NCBI GenBank assembly: GCA_023136155.1
Contig: JAGLRT010000091.1
Location: 1-6,329 of the forward strand
Reading direction: 5' to 3'
DNA from: Methanosarcinales archaeon
GTDB lineage: Archaea > Halobacteriota > Methanosarcinia > Methanosarcinales > Methanocomedenaceae
DNA length: 6,329 nt
Part shown: positions 1-4,799 of the stretch, one piece after another
Position numbering within the stretch: the stretch's first letter is position 1
Layout: every line of letters starts with the position of its first letter
Made by a program: the position numbers and the translations under genes
The notes under the pieces: generated by a model
What the model was told of the DNA's origin: nothing
What the model saw: only the letters and a program-made list of their open reading frames with translations
Databases searched by the model: none

Positions 1-153
1 ACCAATTTATTTGTAGTGGATACCACAATTTTACTCATACTGATATTAGTAAGTATATTATCTACCATTGGATGCACTTAAACTAACATCCCTGAGCCCA
101 CAGAAACAGCCACTGAAATGGTATCTTCTCCAGCACCTGGAAATTACGGCTAA
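1..153 (+). pseudogene. Broken lipoprotein-like fragment
   Basis: The frame starting at base 1 reads through a strongly hydrophobic run (TTILLILILVSILSTIGC) that looks like a signal peptide ending in a relaxed lipobox with Cys at codon 25. An in-frame TAA follows one codon later (79-81). The same frame then continues for 23 codons, rich in Pro, Thr, Glu and Ser (for example IPEPTETATE), to a second TAA at 151-153. This order of hydrophobic segment, Cys and acidic Thr/Pro linker is typical of the start of archaeal surface lipoproteins, so I read it as the head of one whose body has been lost. The start may be GTG at 16 or lie to the left of the window; no ribosome-binding site is visible. It converges on the leftward DUF2227 gene. 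The homology is by pattern only. A chance open frame cannot be excluded. Confidence 0.4.
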
Positions 154-161
154 GATGTTGG

Positions 162-638
162 TTATGTTAAATTAGACGCCATCACATCAGCCAGTATATG
201 CATCTCAATAGACAGCACAAACCCGGTCGCTGCCACTACACTTACATCCAGCGAAAACAGGGTACGGTTAAATCCCAGCACCACCAGTATCGGCACAAAT
301 ATCAGTGCAAAATTGAAAAGTATTGTCAAAGGCCCAAATATAGGATGATGGGATAAACCTCTATGTTTGAAGATGACTTTATAGGGCCACCATAGAAATT
401 TGAACACCCCCCACCTGTTATAGGGAGAACTTTCAATATCCAGGTCAGGACTTAAGAAAAATGTGCCGAACAAGTAAGTTACAGAAAATATCAGGATTAA
501 CTCTATACTTGGCGGCTGGACATGGAGAGAAATGTCTGACCTACTGAACAGGGCATATGTGATTGACAGTATGAGCATCAATACAATAATGTTGATTTTG
601 TTGTGGTTTTTTCCGTCTGGAATGGCTGTCACCTTCAT
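162..638 (-). CDS. DUF2227-like putative metal-binding membrane protein
   Basis: A 158-residue protein from ATG at 638; an in-frame TTG at 641 and a GTG at 632 are alternatives. Residue numbers here count from the TTG, so subtract 1 for the ATG start. It resembles the DUF2227 family of archaea and cyanobacteria, whose members share an N-terminal His, an SPDLDI-type motif, an R/W-rich patch, an HRxxSHxPxxG motif and a C-terminal H..AD motif. Here these are H13, SPDLDIESSPYNRWG (64-78), HRGLSHHPIFG (93-103) and EMHILAD (146-152). The His and Asp residues are candidate metal ligands. Hydrophobic stretches near 17-32, 45-63, 100-123 and 131-149 suggest a membrane protein with the polar motifs between helices. 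The biochemical function of the family is unknown to me. The gene lies downstream of the PAP2 gene on the same strand but seems to have its own TATA element at 675-682, so it may be transcribed separately. It is near the usual family length and shows no damage. Confidence 0.78.
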   Translation of the reverse strand: MKVTAIPDGKNHNKINIIVLMLILSITYALFSRSDISLHVQPPSIELILIFSVTYLFGTFFLSPDLDIESSPYNRWGVFKFLWWPYKVIFKHRGLSHHPIFGPLTILFNFALIFVPILVVLGFNRTLFSLDVSVVAATGFVLSIEMHILADVMASNLT

Positions 639-674
639 CAACCTGATTATAATTTATTAGTCATAGGTTAGCAA

Positions 675-682
675 CTTTTATA
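675..682 (-). promoter_or_regulatory. TATA box for the DUF2227 gene
   Basis: On the minus strand this reads TATAAAAG, a good match to an archaeal TATA box. Its centre is about 40 bases upstream of the start at 638/641. Transcription would begin near 650-654 and leave a leader of roughly 10-15 bases. The leader ends in CAGG directly before the TTG, so there is little room for a Shine-Dalgarno contact. A second A/T-rich patch (AATAAATTATAA) lies closer, at about 645-656; if that were the real box, the mRNA would be leaderless from the GTG at 632. Confidence 0.5.
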
Positions 683-717
683 GACTTGTTGTTACTGTTT
701 TTGGACGAAAAAGTCTA
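681..717. repeat. Inverted repeat overlapping the TATA box
   Basis: Bases 681-690 (TAGACTTGTT) and 708-717 (AAAAAGTCTA) pair at 9 of 10 positions, with seven perfect outer pairs and a 17-base spacer. The left arm overlaps the upstream edge of the minus-strand TATA box at 675-682. It could be an operator for the DUF2227 gene or a hairpin in the 3' part of a PAP2 readthrough transcript. The sequence does not decide between these. Confidence 0.35.
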
Positions 718-732
718 CACACCTGGTAAATT

Positions 733-762
733 AAGCTCACCCAAGCTTTGCTGGGGGAACTT
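733..762 (-). terminator. Hairpin just after the PAP2 stop codon
   Basis: Arms 733-742 and 753-762 are largely complementary, and the inner part can refold as AGC/GCT around a TTT loop next to CCC/GGG. The structure begins three bases beyond the PAP2 TGA on the minus strand. A T-rich run (TTTTT, minus strand of 707-711) lies about 20 bases further on. It may stabilise the PAP2 mRNA end or assist termination; archaeal termination mostly relies on T-runs, so the hairpin's role is uncertain. Confidence 0.35.
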
Positions 763-765
763 CAT

Positions 766-1728
766 TCAAACATAGGTCAGCGGATGGTATTCTATTTTTT
801 CCCCGCACTTAGGACACTCCACATTACCACTATGTGGAATTACCGCAATCTCTTTTGAACACTTAGTGCAAAAAATATAGTCCATTATCTTTAACCGTTC
901 CTCCAATGCCACAAGTATCTTATGTGCAATTCTGAATATATGCTCCCTGTACCGGGTAGCAATATAATAACTGACCATAGCCAGCAATGCTCCCGCAACC
1001 AGGTCAGTTATCCAGTGGATGCCCAGGTACAGCGTTGAGAACAGTATGGTCAAAGTTGAAATTGCCGAAAACACCTTATACCGCTCAAGGTTGGTTCGAA
1101 GCACCACTACCATCAGTGCCATAATAGACAGGGCAGCATGCAAGCTGGGAAAATCATTGTCTAAAAACGGGTCCACCACCCTGACTCCCTGGTCAATGAT
1201 GGGACTCAGTTCATAAAGGATAGGGGAAACATTGGGCAATGCAACTCCAGTAACAGTCACAGGTACAAAAATGTAGAAGGGAAATGCAGTCAGGTAAATA
1301 ATGATAAAGGCTATGGTGAATTCTTCAAGCGCAAGAAGGTTGCGAGTGAATATCAGGATAATGAACGTGAAAACCATCAGGAAAGAGAATATCATGAGAT
1401 AAATGAAGCTGTTGAAATAAGTAAGCAATGGGGTTGTAAAACTCTGGAAATGGCTTACGATGTCACCCTCTATCATCAAAAGATATCCGGTATAATCTGC
1501 ATTTACCCTGATACCCAGTGCATTGACAATGGATGACTGGGACTGCACAAGCATATAGACAAGGAATGCACAAATGAAAAACGGCCCGAAGCCTATCAGG
1601 AACCTGCGCCTTGAAATCCTGTGATATTGCTGCCTTACGTCATTTGGAATTAGAAATCGAAACCCGGCCACTGTCATCAATGCAAGAAGCGGCAACATAA
1701 TTACTGTCATAAGATAAGTCGAAGTCAT
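766..1728 (-). CDS. PAP2 (AUR1-type) membrane phosphatase with C-terminal zinc ribbon
   Basis: A 320-residue membrane protein of the PAP2 phosphatase superfamily. The second motif is NDFPSLHAAL (191-200, catalytic His197) and the third is GIHWITDLVAG (236-246, nucleophile His238 and Asp242). The classical first motif KX6RP is absent, as in the AUR1/inositol-phosphorylceramide-synthase-like branch, so a lipid phosphatase or lipid head-group transferase is the likely role. Hydrophobic segments lie near 5-26, 43-63, 105-129, 133-158, 199-211, 219-237 and 240-256. After the last one, a cytoplasmic-type tail carries a zinc ribbon with CTKC at 287-290 and CPKC at 305-308. The start is supported by a GAGG ribosome-binding site a few bases upstream (AAGAGGATGGA then ATG) and a TATA-like CTTTATA about 40 bases upstream. 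It faces purA divergently; the DUF2227 gene follows downstream. The substrate is unknown. Confidence 0.85.
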   Translation of the reverse strand: MTSTYLMTVIMLPLLALMTVAGFRFLIPNDVRQQYHRISRRRFLIGFGPFFICAFLVYMLVQSQSSIVNALGIRVNADYTGYLLMIEGDIVSHFQSFTTPLLTYFNSFIYLMIFSFLMVFTFIILIFTRNLLALEEFTIAFIIIYLTAFPFYIFVPVTVTGVALPNVSPILYELSPIIDQGVRVVDPFLDNDFPSLHAALSIMALMVVVLRTNLERYKVFSAISTLTILFSTLYLGIHWITDLVAGALLAMVSYYIATRYREHIFRIAHKILVALEERLKIMDYIFCTKCSKEIAVIPHSGNVECPKCGEKIEYHPLTYV

Positions 1729-1764
1729 TCCATCCTCTTGAAATATTTTTATTAAATCTTCGAG

Positions 1765-1771
1765 TATAAAG
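1765..1771 (-). promoter_or_regulatory. TATA box for the PAP2 gene
   Basis: The minus strand reads CTTTATA, centred about 40 bases before the PAP2 ATG. This predicts a start of transcription near 1740-1743 and a leader of about 15 bases that contains the GAGG ribosome-binding site. The plus strand of the same bases reads TATAAAG, so the element could also serve purA with a leader of about 40 bases. Confidence 0.4.
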
Positions 1772-1802
1772 GTTTATGCAATTGCCACCTGGAATATCAA
1801 AA

Positions 1803-1812
1803 TCTTATTATC
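1803..1812 (+). promoter_or_regulatory. Possible TATA element for purA
   Basis: TCTTATTATC lies about 30 bases before the purA ATG. No Shine-Dalgarno-like sequence precedes the ATG (GTGGCATT then ATG). Together these suggest that purA may be translated from a leaderless or nearly leaderless mRNA. The alternative box is TATAAAG at 1765-1771. Confidence 0.3.
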
Positions 1813-1837
1813 CAATAATCTCATTGTACGTGGCATT

Positions 1838-3109
1838 ATGTTCACCATAATTACAGGCTCCCAGTTCGGGGATGAAGGCAAAGGTAAGATCGTTGACCTC
1901 ATGGCAGGGCAATATGACCTCATCGTGCGCTTCCAGGGCGGCGATAATGCTGGTCATACAGTAGTAGTGAACGGCAAGAAATACAAGTTACACCTCACTC
2001 CATCTGGTGTATTGTTCGATGCCAGGCTCCTCATCGGGCCAGGTACTGTGATGAATCCCCAAACTCTGGCAAAGGAACTTGATACTCTGGCAGAGGACGG
2101 CACTTTGGTGGACGAAAATAAAATGGGTATTGATGCCAAGACCAGTATCATCATGCCATACCATGTAGAACTGGATGGCCTGAGGGAGTCAGCACGCAAA
2201 GAGAAGATAGGTACCACCAAGCGGGGTATCGGCTATGCTTATATCGACAAGGTGGCCAGGGATGAGGTGCAGATGGCCGACCTGGCCGACGAAGCGCAGC
2301 TGCGCAAACGGCTGGAAGAACTCAGACCAATTAAAGCGGCCCAGATAGAAAGTATGGGCGGAGACCCACATATCATGGAAGATGAGACCTGGATTTCGCA
2401 GTATATCGAACTGGGGCGCAGGTTCGCACCCTATATTGCCGACGTATCTCATGAAGTTAACACTGCACTTGATGCAGGTCAAAACGTGCTGGCAGAGGGC
2501 GCCCAGGGTGCATTCCTTGACGTGATACACGGCACCCAGAAATTTGTAACTTCATCTTCATGTATTGCAGGCTCTGCCTGTGCTAATCTGGGTGTGGGAC
2601 CCACAAAGGTGGATGAAGTGCTGGGAATTGTCAAGGCCTACATCACACGCGTGGGTGAAGGGCCGCTGCCAACTGAACTTCTGGACAGTACAGGTGAACA
2701 GATACAAAAAGCGGGTGGGGAATTCGGGACAACGACGGGCCGTCCCAGGCGCTGCGGTTGGTTCGACCTGCCACTGGCAAAGAAATCAGTGGCACTTAAC
2801 GGTTACACTCATATAGCATTGACCAAATTGGATGTGCTTTCAAACATACATCCAATGAGGATTTGCACGGCATACGAACTGGATGGGGTAAAACTGGATT
2901 ATCCGCCTGAATCCACATCTGATCTGGCCCGATGCAAACCATTGTATGAAGATGTACCCGGCTGGGACGAAGACCTTACAGCTGTTTTGAGCATGGATGC
3001 ACTGCCGGAAGCTGCCCGTGAATATGTAAAACGACTTGAGTCACTGTTAGGCGTTCCGTTCAGATATATATCAGTGGGACCAGGGCGTGAACAAACCTTT
3101 ATGATGTGA
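1838..3109 (+). CDS. purA: Adenylosuccinate synthetase
   Basis: Joins IMP and aspartate, using GTP, to form adenylosuccinate, the first committed step from IMP to AMP; it acts in the cytoplasm. The 423-residue length is close to the usual 420-435. Recognisable elements in order: the GTP/IMP loop GSQFGDEGKGK (7-17) with catalytic Asp12; GGDNAGHT (34-41) with catalytic His40; IGTTKRGIGYAY (124-135); EGAQGAFLD (220-228); TTTGRPRRCGW (298-308), the aspartate-binding and Arg region; TKLDVLS (329-335), the guanine-recognition segment; and SVGPGREQT (412-420) at the C-terminus. All key residues are present. The start is fixed by the family N-terminus, which begins directly before the beta strand leading to the GTP loop. 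No ribosome-binding site precedes it. It diverges from the PAP2 gene with a 109-base gap; no other purine gene is in the window, so it appears to be transcribed alone or with little downstream. Confidence 0.97.
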   Translation: MFTIITGSQFGDEGKGKIVDLMAGQYDLIVRFQGGDNAGHTVVVNGKKYKLHLTPSGVLFDARLLIGPGTVMNPQTLAKELDTLAEDGTLVDENKMGIDAKTSIIMPYHVELDGLRESARKEKIGTTKRGIGYAYIDKVARDEVQMADLADEAQLRKRLEELRPIKAAQIESMGGDPHIMEDETWISQYIELGRRFAPYIADVSHEVNTALDAGQNVLAEGAQGAFLDVIHGTQKFVTSSSCIAGSACANLGVGPTKVDEVLGIVKAYITRVGEGPLPTELLDSTGEQIQKAGGEFGTTTGRPRRCGWFDLPLAKKSVALNGYTHIALTKLDVLSNIHPMRICTAYELDGVKLDYPPESTSDLARCKPLYEDVPGWDEDLTAVLSMDALPEAAREYVKRLESLLGVPFRYISVGPGREQTFMM

Positions 3110-3138
3110 TTGCCAAACTTTAATTTGGGATTGGTATA

Positions 3139-3294
3139 ATGTACTCATTGAGCAGTGATATAGTTGAACCCTTAAAGTTTAAGGTAGCGTAAGCTCCCAA
3201 AAAGGGATGTGGGGAAGGGGTGGTTTGTATAGATGAGAGTAAACGTGACAAATTAGCAATCAAGTCCGAACTGCGAAAAGAACTCTCAAAATAA
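3139..3294 (+). pseudogene. Remnant of a CDC48/VAT N-terminal domain
   Basis: From ATG 3139 one frame reads 17 codons ending in PLKFKVA, then TAA (3190-3192), then 33 more codons in the same frame to TAA at 3292-3294. Placed end to end, the pieces resemble the start of the double-psi beta-barrel N-domain of archaeal CDC48/VAT AAA ATPases: LKxKVA[E]A, a Gly-rich turn (GCGEGVV), then IDESKRDKL, matching the family pattern of VAEA, GxGxxRID and a following helix. The stop sits where the family has a conserved Glu, and one G-to-T change turns GAA into TAA. The match ends at about IKSE, just before the usual GD(V/I)VEI strand, and nothing of the AAA modules follows. It is too short and interrupted to be a working ATPase. 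The downstream piece could start at GTG 3220 as a 24-residue peptide, but I doubt it. The assignment is from memory of the family pattern. Confidence 0.42.
3170..3184. repeat. 15-bp perfect dyad
   Basis: CCTTAAAGTTTAAGG is a perfect inverted repeat of 7-bp arms around one central base, in the purA-amrS gap. It also lies within the CDC48-like remnant, where it encodes PLKFK, so it may be coincidental. If functional it would be an operator-like site about 180 bases upstream of amrS. Confidence 0.3.
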
Positions 3295-3364
3295 ATAGTG
3301 TCTGGAATATGCGGGTAAGATTACATTACTATCAGGAATACCATTTACTATCACAGGGATTATT

Positions 3365-4375
3365 ATGATACATGAAGCGGTACTGTACGACCGATTGGAT
3401 AACGATAAAGTACAGTGTCATGTGTGCGCACATGAGTGTACTATTACAAAGGGCAGGGCAGGTATTTGCGGAGTCCGCGAGAATCGGGACGGCACATTGT
3501 TTACGCTTATTTATAATACAGTATCCAGCGAGGCTGTTGACCCTATCGAGAAAAAGCCCTTGTACCATTTCCTGCCCGGCACCTTAAGTTATTCACAGGG
3601 TACAATTGGTTGTAATTTCAGGTGCAAACACTGTCAGAACTGGAGTATCTCACAGGTAAGCCCGGAGCAGGCATATACCAGCGAGATAACGCCCGGGGAA
3701 TCGGTGGCAAGGGCAGTGGATTCGGGATGTGCAAGCATATCCTGGACATATAATGAACCTACCATCTGGCACGAGTTCACCCGCGATTCTGCCAGACTTG
3801 CCCATGAGGCAGGTCTTAAGACAGTGTATGTGACCAACGGCTATATCACTGAAGAGGCACTGCGGGATATCTCCCCGCACCTGGATGCTTTTAGGGTGGA
3901 CATCAAGGCGTTCAGGGATGAGTTTTACCGCGATGTTTGCGGAGCGCACCTGCAGTCAGTGTTGGATTCAGCTGTGGTGGCACGGGAGTTAGGCATGCAC
4001 ATTGAGGTGGTCAATCTGATTATTCCCGGACTGAATGACGATATTGCAGAAACGAAGGACCTTATTGAATGGGTGAGGGATAACCTGGGTCACCAGACCC
4101 CGATTCATTTTACTAGATTCTACCCAATGTACAAAATGGGGGGTGCTATCCCCACGCCTGTGGCCACCCTGGAGAGGGCGTGGCAGATGGCAAGGGATGC
4201 GGGGCTGGAATATCCTTATGTTGGCAATGTGGCTGGGCATGGGTATGAGAATACATATTGTTCTGACTGCGGTACATTGCTTATTGACAGGAGTGGGTAT
4301 ACTATTGTGCGCAATGTCATCACCGGGGATAAGAAGTGTCCCGAGTGCGGGCATGGTATTGCATTATTAATGTGA
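3365..4375 (+). CDS. amrS: AmrS, radical SAM enzyme of the AmmeMemoRadiSam set
   Basis: A 336-residue radical SAM protein related to pyruvate-formate-lyase activating enzymes. The cluster motif CNFRCKHC (Cys83, 87, 90) follows GTIG and precedes QNW, as in the AmrS family. The N-terminus carries the family's extra Cys set: CHVC (18-21), Cys25 and GICGVREN (33-40, Cys35). Further marks are WTYNEPT (127-133), VTNGY (156-160), the HFTRFYPMYKM segment (248-258) and GNV (287-289). A C-terminal zinc ribbon has CSDC (299-302) and CPEC (325-328). The family usually accompanies AMMECR1 and Memo genes, and its substrate is not established to my knowledge; neither partner is in this window. The start at ATG 3365 matches the family N-terminus and has a weak AGGGAT upstream. 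It lies 255 bases after purA, on the same strand, and converges on the helicase gene. No clear TATA box stands out upstream. Confidence 0.92.
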   Translation: MIHEAVLYDRLDNDKVQCHVCAHECTITKGRAGICGVRENRDGTLFTLIYNTVSSEAVDPIEKKPLYHFLPGTLSYSQGTIGCNFRCKHCQNWSISQVSPEQAYTSEITPGESVARAVDSGCASISWTYNEPTIWHEFTRDSARLAHEAGLKTVYVTNGYITEEALRDISPHLDAFRVDIKAFRDEFYRDVCGAHLQSVLDSAVVARELGMHIEVVNLIIPGLNDDIAETKDLIEWVRDNLGHQTPIHFTRFYPMYKMGGAIPTPVATLERAWQMARDAGLEYPYVGNVAGHGYENTYCSDCGTLLIDRSGYTIVRNVITGDKKCPECGHGIALLM

Positions 4376-4386
4376 TGGATGGGATT

Positions 4387-4494
4387 TTAAGCAGATTCCG
4401 TATCCGCTTCAAATCTAAGGGTAATTGACTCCTTTTTGAAATCGAAAACCTGCTTATGCACTTGATCTAGATTATCCAAATACTCCCATTTGAC
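4387..4494 (-). pseudogene. Coding-like C-terminal fragment, unrecognised
   Basis: Minus-strand frame of 35 codons between two stops, ending in TAA at 4387-4389. It begins VKWEYLDNLDQVHKQ and continues as a charged, amphipathic stretch with FDFKKES and LRFEAD near the end. The composition is protein-like rather than random, and a TTG at 4479 is the only plausible start. The frame is closed upstream by TAG at 4495-4497. I do not recognise the family; it could be the tail of a lost gene or transposase. Evidence is weak. Confidence 0.22.
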
Positions 4495-4497
4495 CTA

Positions 4498-4509
4498 TAG
4501 GTTAACCTA
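4498..4509. repeat. 12-bp perfect palindrome
   Basis: TAGGTTAACCTA is perfectly self-complementary and overlaps a second palindrome, CCTATAGG (4494-4501). It sits exactly between the minus-strand fragment (4387-4494) and the plus-strand open frame (4501-4773). It could be a protein-binding site or part of a rearrangement junction. Confidence 0.4.
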
Positions 4510-4773
4510 CCTTGCCACCAAACCAGCACTGGTGGCACTGGTGGCACTGGTGGCACTAATGTTCTTAGAAATCTCCAAAGAATATCTATCGACCTTCAAT
4601 CGTCAAATATTCATTTTACCCTGATTTTTGAAGTGGATACTGATTTTATGTTTGTATGTGAGTTTAAAGGGTGTACAAATTGTAATCTGGTTGGAACTAA
4701 AAATGTGGCCCCTTTGTATGAGTTTCGTGTGATAAATTCACTGATTTCGAAGAGTAATCCAGGAATTTTATAG
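4501..4773 (+). pseudogene. Open frame without a start, Gly/Thr linker and Cys cluster
   Basis: A 90-codon frame runs from just after a TAG (4498-4500) to TAG at 4771-4773. It has no ATG, GTG or TTG until GTG 4633, so it is not an ordinary gene. The tandem repeat encodes a TGGTGGTGG linker near codons 10-18. The later part reads FMFVCEFKGCTNCNLVG (codons 49-65), with Cys at 53, 58 and 61 in a CX4CX2C arrangement, then a mixed hydrophobic/charged tail. This part looks protein-like. From GTG 4633 the peptide would be 46 residues. I do not recognise it; the antisense frame is open over part of the same stretch, so coding on either strand is unproven. Confidence 0.2.
4527..4557. repeat. 9-bp tandem repeat, about 3.4 copies
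   Basis: CACTGGTGG occurs three times without error (4527-4535, 4536-4544, 4545-4553) and is followed by a partial CACT. The sequence just before it contains GCCACCA (4514-4520), which pairs with each TGGTGGC of the array, so the repeat can fold into alternative hairpins. The 9-base period preserves reading frame. Confidence 0.85.
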
Positions 4774-4799
4774 GTTTTACGAAGGATTTATTAAAACTA

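Larger units (their letters stand above)
4376..4799. other. 424-base gap between amrS and the helicase gene
   Basis: No intact gene is supported here. The gap holds two coding-like fragments on opposite strands (minus 4387-4494, plus 4501-4773), a perfect 12-bp palindrome (4498-4509) and a 9-bp tandem repeat (4527-4557). The flanking genes converge on it, so their 3' ends and terminators must lie here, but no strong terminator hairpin or long T-run is evident. The picture fits a decayed gene region. Confidence 0.5.

Noticed and set aside
79..81. Stop-codon recoding (pyrrolysine or selenocysteine) of the interrupted frames
   Set aside because: Both interrupting codons are TAA; pyrrolysine uses TAG and selenocysteine uses TGA, so known recoding does not apply.
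2189..2530. Minus-strand open frame of 113 codons inside purA
   Set aside because: Antisense shadow of the well-conserved purA frame.
3190..3235. Structured RNA or tRNA in the purA-amrS gap
   Set aside because: Only a 4-bp TCCC/GGGA hairpin is visible; there is no cloverleaf, T-loop motif or riboswitch-like core.
3332..3568. Minus-strand open frame of 78 codons overlapping the amrS start
   Set aside because: It lies largely opposite amrS, whose family motifs are intact, and its translation shows no recognisable motif.
3989..4354. Minus-strand open frame of 121 codons inside amrS
   Set aside because: Antisense shadow of amrS; no domain features of its own.
4375..4428. 17-codon plus-strand frame overlapping the amrS stop (TGATG)
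   Set aside because: Very short, with no motif; the minus strand of the same bases reads more like protein.
4514..4560. CRISPR-like array
   Set aside because: The repeats are only 9 bp and directly abut with no spacers; this is a simple tandem repeat.
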